Shown: piece by piece, positions 35,506-43,552 of the stretch
How the letters are laid out: each line of letters begins with the position of its first letter
Position numbering within the stretch: position 1 is the first letter of the stretch
DNA from: an uncultured bacterium
GTDB taxonomy: Bacteria; Bacillota; Bacilli; Lactobacillales; Lactobacillaceae
Assembly: GCA_905214235.1 (NCBI GenBank)
Contig: CAJMLF010000013.1
Coordinates: forward strand, 1-53,665
DNA length: 53,665 nt
Reading direction: 5' to 3'
Notes under the pieces: generated by a model
What the model was told of the DNA's origin: nothing
The model's database searches: none
Seen by the model: the letters and a program-made list of their open reading frames with translations, nothing else
Translations under genes and position numbers: made by a program

Positions 35506-36348
35506 TTAATCAATTACTTTTAAGAAATCATGTAAGGCTTCTTGCCAGCTGATTGGCTGGTATCCCGCTGCCTTGACCTTGCCGAGGCTCATAATTGAGT
35601 GACGCGGTCGGTACGCCTTTTGCGGGTATTCTGCGGAGGTGACTGGGCTTACCGTAACATCCTTATCCTTTAGGATCTCACAGGCAAAGTCATACCAGGT
35701 ACAGGAACCATCATTGGAGAGCTGGTAGGTGCCATACGAAATCTTGTTTTGAATGGCAAAAAGCATGAACTCGGCTAAGGTCCGGGTCCAGGTTGGCCGG
35801 CCCATCTGGTCATCGACCACCGTCAGATGGCCATGGGTCTTAGCAAGGCGAAGCATCGTGTAGACAAAGTTCTTGCCATACTCGCCAAACACCCAGGAAG
35901 TCCGGATGATGTAGTACTTATCCATCGTCTCGCGGACGGCCTGCTCACCCGCCAACTTGGCCTTGCCATACTCATTCTTCGGGTTCGTTTCCGCATCGGT
36001 CGAGTACTCACCCGCATTCGTCCCGTCGAACACATAGTCAGTACTGATGTAAACCAGGGTGGCACCATACTGGTGAGCCGCCTGGGCGATATTCTTGGTC
36101 CCGTCAGCGTTGACCTGCCAGTTGGCTTCCTTCCCCTCGTCTTCCGCCTTATCAACCGCCGTGTAAGCGGCACAGTGGAAGACCACCTTGGGTTGAATTG
36201 CTGCAAACCGCTTTGCGACTGCTTGACGGTCAGTAATGTCGAGGCCCTGCGAATCAAAGGCCTGGTAGTCAATCCCCTTCTGATCCAGTAAGTGACGGAG
36301 CTCCGTCCCAAGCTGACCACTTGCTCCCGTGATTAGGATGTCTGCCAT
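35506..36348 (-). CDS. rfbD: dTDP-4-dehydrorhamnose reductase
   Basis: A 280-residue NAD(P)H-dependent SDR-type enzyme, final step of dTDP-L-rhamnose synthesis. TGASGQLGTEL binds the cofactor; STDYVFDG and YGKAKLAGE carry the catalytic Thr/Tyr/Lys region. AAGGAGG precedes the ATG. Unlike the other three rml genes it is set off by a terminator-like hairpin directly upstream (36366-36400), and it is coupled to the amidase gene downstream. Confidence 0.96.
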   Translation of the reverse strand: MADILITGASGQLGTELRHLLDQKGIDYQAFDSQGLDITDRQAVAKRFAAIQPKVVFHCAAYTAVDKAEDEGKEANWQVNADGTKNIAQAAHQYGATLVYISTDYVFDGTNAGEYSTDAETNPKNEYGKAKLAGEQAVRETMDKYYIIRTSWVFGEYGKNFVYTMLRLAKTHGHLTVVDDQMGRPTWTRTLAEFMLFAIQNKISYGTYQLSNDGSCTWYDFACEILKDKDVTVSPVTSAEYPQKAYRPRHSIMSLGKVKAAGYQPISWQEALHDFLKVID

Positions 36349-36365
36349 TATCAGTTTTCCTCCTT

Positions 36366-36400
36366 AAAAAGGGGCCACGGCAAGCAATTACCGTTACCCC
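36366..36400 (-). terminator. Terminator/attenuator between rfbB and rfbD
   Basis: On the minus strand, GGGGTAACGGTAA pairs with TTGCCGTGGCCCC (one mismatch) and is followed by TTTTT. The T run is immediately followed by the rfbD RBS AAGGAGG, leaving no room for a promoter after it. rfbD transcription must either read through or begin upstream of the hairpin; a weak TACAAT -10 (minus strand, 36416-36421) and an ACATCA/TGATGT inverted repeat (36421-36444) lie there. Confidence 0.75.
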
Positions 36401-36465
36401 TATTCGTTATTATCCATTGTACATCACGTTAGGTTACCTGATGTTACAACTTCATTTTATTTATA

Positions 36466-37449
36466 TTACTTCAAAGCGGCCTTAGCCTTCAGTGGCTTCC
36501 ACCATGCTTCGTTATTCTTGTACCAGTCAATCGTCTTAACGATTCCCGTATCAAAGGTGTATTCCGGCTTCCAGCCTAATTCCTTCTCAATCTTGCTTGG
36601 GTCGATAGCGTAGCGCTTATCGTGACCCAGACGGTCCTTGACGTACTTGATGTGGTCTTCGGAAATTCCCAAGTTATCAACAATCAGGTGAACAATCTCG
36701 TTGTTAGTCCGTTCGTTGTGGCCACCGACGTTGTAAACTTCGCCCGGCTTACCCTTCCGCAGGACCAGGTCGATTGCCTGACAGTGGTCGGAAACGTAGA
36801 GCCAGTCACGGATATTCTTACCATTACCATAGATTGGCAGGTCCTTACCTTCCATCCCGTTGGAGGTCATCAATGGAATCAACTTTTCTGGGAATTGGTA
36901 TGGGCCATAGTTGTTGGAACAACGGGTAATGTTGACATTGTAGCCGTAGGTTTCAAAATAGGAACGGACAATCATGTCCGCTGAAGCCTTACTTGCCGAG
37001 TATGGTGAGTTTGGTTGCAGTGGAGATTCTTCAGTAAAGTAGCCCGTTGCACCCAGGGTACCATAGACTTCGTCGGTTGATACTTGCAGGAACTTCTCAA
37101 CGCCCTCCTTCTTGGCAACGTCCAGCAGAGCCAGAGTCCCTTGGACATTGGTTTCCACAAAGATGTCTGGGTGAAGGATTGACCGGTCAACGTGTGACTC
37201 AGCCGCAAAGTTAACAATGTGGTCGATGTTGAATTCGTGGACCAGGTGGGTTACCAGTTCTCGGTTGACAATATTCCCCTTAACGAAGTGGTAGTGGGGG
37301 TTATCCTTGATATCATCCAGGTTGTGGATGTTCCCTGCGTAAGTCAGCAGGTCTAAGTTAATCAGGTTATCATCAGGGTGCTTCTTGAGCATGTAGTGGA
37401 TGAAGTTACTACCGATAAATCCGGCTCCACCGGTTACTAGAATATTCAT
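36466..37449 (-). CDS. rfbB: dTDP-glucose 4,6-dehydratase
   Basis: A 327-residue extended SDR enzyme, second step of dTDP-L-rhamnose synthesis. TGGAGFIGSNF binds NAD; STDEVYG and YSASKAS give the catalytic Thr-Asp-Glu and Tyr-x-x-x-Lys residues. It lies 3 bp after rfbC, in one unit rfbA-rfbC-rfbB. Family length is usual. Confidence 0.97.
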   Translation of the reverse strand: MNILVTGGAGFIGSNFIHYMLKKHPDDNLINLDLLTYAGNIHNLDDIKDNPHYHFVKGNIVNRELVTHLVHEFNIDHIVNFAAESHVDRSILHPDIFVETNVQGTLALLDVAKKEGVEKFLQVSTDEVYGTLGATGYFTEESPLQPNSPYSASKASADMIVRSYFETYGYNVNITRCSNNYGPYQFPEKLIPLMTSNGMEGKDLPIYGNGKNIRDWLYVSDHCQAIDLVLRKGKPGEVYNVGGHNERTNNEIVHLIVDNLGISEDHIKYVKDRLGHDKRYAIDPSKIEKELGWKPEYTFDTGIVKTIDWYKNNEAWWKPLKAKAALK

Positions 37450-37452
37450 TAT

Positions 37453-38028
37453 TTACTTTTCCTCCCCATAAGTGAAGTTCATTTCCGCATCCTTGAAGGA
37501 TGGGTGGTGTTGGTCCTTTTCGGACAGGATCAGATGGTCAGTTGGCATTGGCCACTTGATGTTTAAGTCAGGGTCATCGTAAGCAATTCCCCGGTCAGCA
37601 TCTGGTGCGTAGTAGCCGTCGACCTTGTATGCAACGTTAACGTTTGGTGTCAGGGTAACAAAGCCGTGCGCAAAACCCTTGGGAACCAGGAGTTGACGGT
37701 GGTTGTATTCACTCAGGATGAAACCTTCCCACTTACCGTAGGCTGGCGACCCCTTCCTGATGTCGACGATCACGTCGTAAATGGCCCCGGTAACGGCCCG
37801 CAGGAGCTTGGTCTGGGAGTACGGTGCTAACTGGTAGTGCATCCCCCGCAAAACACCGGGTTCCACGGACAGTGATTGGTTATCCTGAGTAAATTCAACG
37901 TTGATGCCTGCCGCCTCAAACTTGTTCTTGGTGTAGGTTTCGGTGAAGAAGCCCCGGTGGTCACCGAAGACATCAGTTTCCACAATCTTTGCATCTGGTA
38001 ACGTAGTGTCGATAACTTTTAATGTCAT
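37453..38028 (-). CDS. rfbC: dTDP-4-dehydrorhamnose 3,5-epimerase
   Basis: A 191-residue cupin-fold epimerase, third step of dTDP-L-rhamnose synthesis. DHRGFFTETY, RGMHYQ (catalytic His) and VPKGFAHGF are the family marks. It lies 14 bp after rfbA and 3 bp before rfbB. Confidence 0.96.
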   Translation of the reverse strand: MTLKVIDTTLPDAKIVETDVFGDHRGFFTETYTKNKFEAAGINVEFTQDNQSLSVEPGVLRGMHYQLAPYSQTKLLRAVTGAIYDVIVDIRKGSPAYGKWEGFILSEYNHRQLLVPKGFAHGFVTLTPNVNVAYKVDGYYAPDADRGIAYDDPDLNIKWPMPTDHLILSEKDQHHPSFKDAEMNFTYGEEK

Positions 38029-38042
38029 TTATTCCGATCTCC

Positions 38043-38912
38043 TTAGTTTTCCTTAGCCAGCCGTAAGAGGTATTGGCCGTAATCATTCTTCTTCAGTGGT
38101 TGTGCCAATTGGACAAGCTTATCCTTATCGATGTAACCCATCCGGTAGGCAATTTCCTCAATTGAGGCCACTTTAAGGTTCTGCCGCCGCTCGATTGTTG
38201 CGATGAAGTTCGCCGCTTCGAGCATCGATTCATGGGTCCCAGTGTCAAGCCAGGCATAGCCCCGGCCCATCAGTTCAACATCCAGCTTCCCCCGCCGCAG
38301 ATATTCCTTATTAACGTCGGTAATCTCAAGTTCACCCCGGGCAGACGGCTTGATGTGCTTTGCAATGTCAACCACGTTATTGTCGTAGAAGTAGAGTCCC
38401 GTAACAGCGTAGTTGCTCTTCGGGTGGGCGGGCTTTTCTTCGATTGACAAAGCGTGCATCTGGTCATCGAAGTCAACCACCCCAAACCGTTCTGGGTCGT
38501 TGACATGGTAGCCAAATACGGTGGCCCCTTCGGTCTTCTTGGCCGCTGCCTGGACAAGCTCGGAAAGGCCAGCACCGTAGTAGATGTTGTCCCCCAAAAT
38601 TAGGGCAACCGAATCGTCACCGATGAAGTCCGCCCCAAGGATGAAGGCCTCCGCCAGGCCGTTAGGTTTCTCCTGCACCTTGTAGGTGAAGTGCAGACCC
38701 AGGTCTGAGCCGTCACCCAAGAGTTCCTTAAATAAAGGGGTGTATTCGGGAGTCGAGATAACCAAGATGTCACGAATTCCCGCCAGCATTAAGGTTGACA
38801 ATGGGTAATAAACCATTGGCTTATCGTATACTGGAATCAACTGCTTAGATATTCCCCGCGTGATTGGGTACAGGCGGGTGCCAGACCCACCAGCTAAAAT
38901 AATTCCTTTCAT
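38043..38912 (-). CDS. rfbA: Glucose-1-phosphate thymidylyltransferase
   Basis: A 289-residue nucleotidyltransferase, first step of dTDP-L-rhamnose synthesis from glucose-1-phosphate and d[14 protein letters not shown] is the nucleotide loop; [11 protein letters not shown] holds the metal-binding Asp. The start at 38912 (MKGIILAGG) follows AGGAGG at five bases; a seven-codon extension is unlikely. It is the first gene of rfbACB, with an extended -10 promoter at 38946-38954. Confidence 0.97.
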   Translation of the reverse strand: MKGIILAGGSGTRLYPITRGISKQLIPVYDKPMVYYPLSTLMLAGIRDILVISTPEYTPLFKELLGDGSDLGLHFTYKVQEKPNGLAEAFILGADFIGDDSVALILGDNIYYGAGLSELVQAAAKKTEGATVFGYHVNDPERFGVVDFDDQMHALSIEEKPAHPKSNYAVTGLYFYDNNVVDIAKHIKPSARGELEITDVNKEYLRRGKLDVELMGRGYAWLDTGTHESMLEAANFIATIERRQNLKVASIEEIAYRMGYIDKDKLVQLAQPLKKNDYGQYLLRLAKEN

Positions 38913-38945
38913 AGTGGCCTCCTTAAATGCCAAAATCCATGTTAC

Positions 38946-38954
38946 ATTTTATCA
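38946..38954 (-). promoter_or_regulatory. Extended -10 promoter of rfbACB
   Basis: On the minus strand, TGA-TAAAAT, about 33 bp before the rfbA start. The -35 is not clear. Confidence 0.5.
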
Positions 38955-38992
38955 CACTTAACAAGGCCCGCGGTTAAATTCATAGATAAATT

Positions 38993-39027
38993 AAAAAGGA
39001 AGGACGGCACAAAAGCCATTCTTCCTT
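38993..39027 (-). terminator. Terminator of the GH73 protein gene
   Basis: On the minus strand, AAGGAAGAATGGC pairs with GCCGTCCTTCCTT and is followed by TTT. Confidence 0.78.
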
Positions 39028-39038
39028 ACTTGTTATAA

Positions 39039-41321
39039 TTAATGAATTGTCACTTTAACCGGGTTGAACCAGTAGTCAATCTTGTTGCCTTCACCATTTT
39101 TGGCGTCACTGTACCGGGAGATAATCCGGATTTCGTGACCGTTCAGTGAAGGGTCAAGAGTGGTTGTCATGTCAAAGCCGGACTGAGCATCGTTATAAAT
39201 ATTTGGGTAGACCTTTTGAACATCGTTCCGCGACAAGGAATCTACCATCTGACGTTTGACTTCTCGGTGAGTAGTTGCGTCGTAAATAATAATAAAGTGG
39301 TATGGCTTGGCAATGCTCTGGTCAGCGGCGTGCCAACCAGTAACATGGAGCTGGTTTCCCTTAACAACGAAAGAATCCAAGTTCCCACGATTTTCAGTGA
39401 AGGTCTTTGGAGCAAACCAGTAGTCAACATAGTTTCCTTCACCATTTTGTGAGTCACTGTAACGGGAAATTACCTGAATCTGGTCGCCCGCTAAGGCCGG
39501 GTTAAAGTTCAACTTTAAGCTGAAGCCAGACTTATTTGCACCATAAATATTGTAGACCTTGGCAACATCACCACGTGACCCGCTTTCAACAAGGTAACGA
39601 CCTAATTCCGCATGCTTAGAAGCATCATAAATAATGATATAGTGGTAATTCTTGTTCATGCTTGCATCAGCTGCATGCCAACCAGTAACATGGAGCTGGT
39701 TTCCCTTAACAACGAAAGAATCCAAGTTCCCACGATTTTCAGTGAAGGTCTTTGGAGCAAACCAGTAGTCAACATAGTTTCCTTCACCATTTTGTGAGTC
39801 ACTGTAACGGGAAATTACCTGAATCTGGTCGCCCGCTAAGGCCGGGTTAAAGTTCAACTTTAAGCTGAAGCCAGACTTATTTGCACCATAAATATTGTAG
39901 ACCTTGGCAACATCACCACGTGACCCGCTTTCAACAAGGTAACGACCTAATTCCGCATGCTTAGAAGCATCATAAATAATGATATAGTGGTAATTCTTGT
40001 TCATGCTTGCATCAGCTGCATGCCAACCAGTAATGTTAATTGTTCCCGTCTTAGCGTCCAAACTCATATTATCGAGAGAACCAGTATTAGCATTTAAAGA
40101 TACAGAATTAAAGTATAAATCCTTGCCTCCATTTGGTTCACCATTAGTGTTATAGGTATAACGAGATACTACTTGAATACTTTTGCCCACAAGATTTGAA
40201 GAGTAAGGAACGTTAATATTGAAGCCACCCCAGCCGGAAATATCAGCATTTGGGTATGCATTTTGCACATCTTGACGGTAATCACCATTTACTTCTGTCC
40301 TGTAAAATTCATGACCGTTACCATCTAGAAGAATAATAAAGTGGTGCATTTTATTATTATACGAGTCAGATGCATGCCAGCCCCGAATATTAATTTGGCT
40401 ACCAATCACTGACAGATTATCAATGTGACCAGTATTAACTTCAGCCACTTCACGGTCCCAAGCAGTTAGACCATAGCGTTCAATTACCGCATTTAAACTA
40501 ACAGCGTAGTAAGGATCAGTTGCGTACCCGTCGGCTTGAATCAAACGGGTAACAGTCCGGTAATCAGTCTGCCATAGTAAGTTATGGTAACGACTGTTAA
40601 CAGCTAAGAAGCGACCATGGTCTTGGACAGACTCATTGTTGTTGGCGTAAGCCCGAAAGGCATCATTGATGTAGACACTCCGTCCACCGTAAACTTCCCG
40701 GGTTGGCATCGTGATGGAATGCCCATTGTAAGAACCTTTAATTCCAAACAAGTTGTGCCCTTGAGTAGCTAGACCAGACTGGCCCCAGCCACTTTCCAAA
40801 ATTGCTTGAGCAGCGGTAACAGACGGAAGAACACCGTATTGGCGCCAACCGTTCAGGGCTCCATCATGGATACTATTTAAAAAGTTAATGTTCCAGCTAG
40901 AAAGGCCGGCAGTATTCAGAGAAGCTGCCCCATTAACCCCATTTGAAGATGAAACTGGGGTTGCGGTTACATTGTACTGGTTAGTAGAGAAACCAGGATT
41001 AGTATCAATCACCGGTTTACTATTTGCTTGTTGAACAGCTTGTTCATTTAAACTGACGCCATCATTTGCACCAGCAACCGCCATCTGTGTGCTTGCTTGG
41101 GCAGTATTTTGCTGGTTGTTCGTACTTTGATTTAAGTTTTGGTAATTAGTATTTTGACTAGTTGTGTTGACATTGGCAGTTAAAGCTACCTGTTGGTTAG
41201 CACTAGTAGTTGTTTGAGTGCTATCAGCTTGCGCATCGGCTTGGAAAAACATTAAAGATGCACCGAAAGTAAATAAAACAGGTAAAACGATTTTAATTCT
41301 TGATTGTTTCTTGTTCTTCAT
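39039..41321 (-). CDS. Secreted GH73 glucosaminidase with four GWHA/RPDV modules
   Basis: A 760-residue exported protein with the enzyme domain first and the modules last, opposite to the M23, amidase and C39 members. The signal peptide is about residues 1-32. A Gln/Asn/Thr-rich linker reaches to about 140. Residues about 145-290 are a GH73 (PF01832-type) domain: AAQAILESGWGQSG holds the catalytic Glu, then GHNLFGIKG and the YRTVTRLIQADGYATDP segment. GH73 enzymes cut the glycan strands of peptidoglycan. Four modules fill about 295-760; the second and third share a perfect 345-bp duplication. GAGGG lies upstream but about 14 bases away, longer than usual. It has no wall-sorting motif. Confidence 0.9.
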   Translation of the reverse strand: MKNKKQSRIKIVLPVLFTFGASLMFFQADAQADSTQTTTSANQQVALTANVNTTSQNTNYQNLNQSTNNQQNTAQASTQMAVAGANDGVSLNEQAVQQANSKPVIDTNPGFSTNQYNVTATPVSSSNGVNGAASLNTAGLSSWNINFLNSIHDGALNGWRQYGVLPSVTAAQAILESGWGQSGLATQGHNLFGIKGSYNGHSITMPTREVYGGRSVYINDAFRAYANNNESVQDHGRFLAVNSRYHNLLWQTDYRTVTRLIQADGYATDPYYAVSLNAVIERYGLTAWDREVAEVNTGHIDNLSVIGSQINIRGWHASDSYNNKMHHFIILLDGNGHEFYRTEVNGDYRQDVQNAYPNADISGWGGFNINVPYSSNLVGKSIQVVSRYTYNTNGEPNGGKDLYFNSVSLNANTGSLDNMSLDAKTGTINITGWHAADASMNKNYHYIIIYDASKHAELGRYLVESGSRGDVAKVYNIYGANKSGFSLKLNFNPALAGDQIQVISRYSDSQNGEGNYVDYWFAPKTFTENRGNLDSFVVKGNQLHVTGWHAADASMNKNYHYIIIYDASKHAELGRYLVESGSRGDVAKVYNIYGANKSGFSLKLNFNPALAGDQIQVISRYSDSQNGEGNYVDYWFAPKTFTENRGNLDSFVVKGNQLHVTGWHAADQSIAKPYHFIIIYDATTHREVKRQMVDSLSRNDVQKVYPNIYNDAQSGFDMTTTLDPSLNGHEIRIISRYSDAKNGEGNKIDYWFNPVKVTIH
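39331..40020 (-). repeat. Perfect 345-bp tandem duplication
   Basis: Positions 39331-39675 and 39676-40020 are identical over all 345 bases that I compared by eye, and a further partial copy begins at 40021 and diverges after about 13 bases. Each copy encodes 115 residues, exactly one module. Silent sites are also identical, so the duplication or a gene conversion is recent. Confidence 0.93.
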
Positions 41322-41418
41322 TGTGTATTAATATTCCCTCAAATCTAACTAATAATTTAACTTAAACACCATGAATATACTAACATTCTTAAATTACAGC
41401 TAAGTTACAAGAGGTTTA

Positions 41419-41485
41419 TAAAAAGGGCCGATAATGAAATATAAAAGAAACAATCTTCCTAAAGGAATTACTAAAAATCAGCCCT
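41419..41485 (-). terminator. Terminator of the GT4-GT2 unit
   Basis: On the minus strand, AGGGCTGAT pairs with ATCGGCCCT (9 bp with one G-T) around a 44-base loop that itself has a small TCCTTTAGGA hairpin, and then TTTTTAT follows. Confidence 0.6.
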
Positions 41486-41498
41486 ATTTATGTTTTTT

Positions 41499-42443
41499 CT
41501 ATTTAAGAAAGTCATTATGAAAAACCACTAATAGATAACTAAAAAATACTTTTCCTTTGGGATTCAACCGTTGAGGCACCAACTTCATTACTAACTTCAA
41601 ATTATTAGATATCGAACTCTTATCTGTAAGTGCCGCATATTTATCAATATAGAGTTGCTGTTTTCCTTCTAAGGATGAAGGATACTCTCGACTAAACTCA
41701 TAGGCTATATTAACAACACGCTTAACATTAGCACGTTCTTGATCTAAATGTGTTAAACGATAAATAATACGAGGAAGTGTGTTCTTTTTATTACTTCCTA
41801 CCACATTGTCACTATGCTGTCGATATAGCATAGTCGCTTCATCTAGATAAACTAGTTTACCGAACGCGGACGCTAATAACCCAATCCACCAATCATGCAT
41901 AAAGATATTTTGGTAATTAATTTGGTTAAACTTAATTAATGATTTTAATTCATCATTAAACAGCATTGCGCATCCCGTTACATAGTTAGTAAATAATAAT
42001 GATATGAAGTCTGTACAAACCTTACTACCATTCATTCTTCTAACTGGTGCTAAATCCTGATTAACTATCTCAACGTCTGTAAATACACACACCGGGCCAG
42101 GCTCATTTTTACTTAACTTATCAACACTATTTTTAATCTTATTCTCAAGCCAAACATCATCTTGGTCGCTAAACATATAGTAATCAGCCTTAACATTCGC
42201 TAACAGTTCCATAAAGGATTTAACAACACCAACGTTTTTTACTCTATTCTTATTAAAAAAGACGATATTATCATAATGATCAGTATACTTTTCGATAATA
42301 TTGACAGTACTATCTTTAGAGCCGTCATCCCTAATGTACAGAATCCAATTCTTATATGACTGATTAATAATAGATTGAATTTGCTCTTCCAGATATCTTT
42401 CACCATTATATGTCGACATTAAGACAGCAACTTTTTTATTCAT
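41499..42443 (-). CDS. GT2 glycosyltransferase, rhamnosyltransferase-like
   Basis: A 314-residue GT-A enzyme of family GT2. LMSTYNGERYLEEQI, RDDGSKDST and FSDQDDVWL (DxD-type site) are present, with the acceptor-side HDWW and YRQHSDNVVG segments that I associate with alpha-L-rhamnosyltransferases of the RgpB type. With rfbABCD in the same locus, transfer of rhamnose from dTDP-rhamnose is a reasonable inference. The start at 42443 overlaps the end of the GT4 gene (ATGAATAA), so translation is coupled. AT-rich composition, unlike rfb genes. Confidence 0.78.
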   Translation of the reverse strand: MNKKVAVLMSTYNGERYLEEQIQSIINQSYKNWILYIRDDGSKDSTVNIIEKYTDHYDNIVFFNKNRVKNVGVVKSFMELLANVKADYYMFSDQDDVWLENKIKNSVDKLSKNEPGPVCVFTDVEIVNQDLAPVRRMNGSKVCTDFISLLFTNYVTGCAMLFNDELKSLIKFNQINYQNIFMHDWWIGLLASAFGKLVYLDEATMLYRQHSDNVVGSNKKNTLPRIIYRLTHLDQERANVKRVVNIAYEFSREYPSSLEGKQQLYIDKYAALTDKSSISNNLKLVMKLVPQRLNPKGKVFFSYLLVVFHNDFLK

Positions 42444-43527
42444 CGTTACACCCATTTTTTAATATTTTTCGAATTGAATCATTAAATCTGACAATATACC
42501 TTTGCGGTAAAAGTTTACTAACAGATTGTTGAATTTCCCTTTGATCTGGTAACCCACTAGGATTGTTGATTACTCTTTGCATGTTCCTTACCAGTTCTTT
42601 TGTATGCCCAAGTTGGTACATTTTACCATTATGATCATTAATTAATTCATTTGAACCATCTATATCTGATGCAATACAAAAGACACCATGAGACATTCCC
42701 TCAGCTAATACCATCGGATAGCCTTCAAATTTTGAACATAAAACTAATGCTGAAGCTTCATTTATTTTATTCCATGGTTTATTAACAAATCCATGGAAAA
42801 TAAGACTACCTCCAATACTTTTTTGTTGAGCATATTTCTTAATAGCTCCTGCATTAGTATCGTCACCATAAAGCTCTAACGACCATTTGCCCTTCAAAAG
42901 GCTACATGCATCTATTAAATCGCGAAGGTTCTTTTGTCCATCAAGATCAAGTCGTCCAAGGTAAATAAACCTAGTTTTACTTATTGGTCGTTTAATAACC
43001 TTCTCATCAGTGGTTATTGGATTATATATTGTGTATATTCTAGATTTATTAATACCATTTTGAATTAGCTCTTCTTTTATAGAATTACTAATTGCCAAAT
43101 AATAATCTGCAGCCTTTAAGAAAATTCTCTTTACTGGTTTTCTCTTTAATGAATAATGGTACCATGAAACAATCTTCGTATTTAAGGACAAGCATTTAGT
43201 AATATAAAAGGACAAAAACCACATTACCGGGTTTGTTGAAATGACAAAATCAGGTTTTTCTTTCTTCAATACCCTAAATAAGTACCCTGGTAAAAATGTC
43301 AAATAGTAAAGTGTTCTTACTATCCTTCGATCACTAATATATTTAATATTAATTTTACCAATTGGTCTCGTCCAGTTATAATCCTGGCTTCCCCCAACAG
43401 AATAAACAGATAGTTCATACTCTTTAGAAGCACCAACTTCGTTATATGCCTCAAATAAGTTATGAATAACGGTTTCTGTCCCACCTTTTCCAGTCATAAA
43501 TGGGACAAAAAGCAATCCCTTTTTCAT
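42436..43527 (-). CDS. GT4 glycosyltransferase
   Basis: A 363-residue GT-B enzyme. FMTGKGGTETVIHNL is a donor-site opening like that of RfaB/WaaB-type galactosyltransferases; the C-terminal half has FIYLGRLDLDGQKNL and the CSKFEGYPMVLAEGMSHG donor motif. The sugar is not determined. GGAGG precedes the ATG. It starts 25 bp after the stop codon of the C39 repeat protein and ends in the next GT2 gene. It is AT-rich. Confidence 0.82.
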   Translation of the reverse strand: MKKGLLFVPFMTGKGGTETVIHNLFEAYNEVGASKEYELSVYSVGGSQDYNWTRPIGKINIKYISDRRIVRTLYYLTFLPGYLFRVLKKEKPDFVISTNPVMWFLSFYITKCLSLNTKIVSWYHYSLKRKPVKRIFLKAADYYLAISNSIKEELIQNGINKSRIYTIYNPITTDEKVIKRPISKTRFIYLGRLDLDGQKNLRDLIDACSLLKGKWSLELYGDDTNAGAIKKYAQQKSIGGSLIFHGFVNKPWNKINEASALVLCSKFEGYPMVLAEGMSHGVFCIASDIDGSNELINDHNGKMYQLGHTKELVRNMQRVINNPSGLPDQREIQQSVSKLLPQRYIVRFNDSIRKILKNGCNDE

Positions 43528-43552
43528 ACCTTATATCCTCCATACTAAGACA

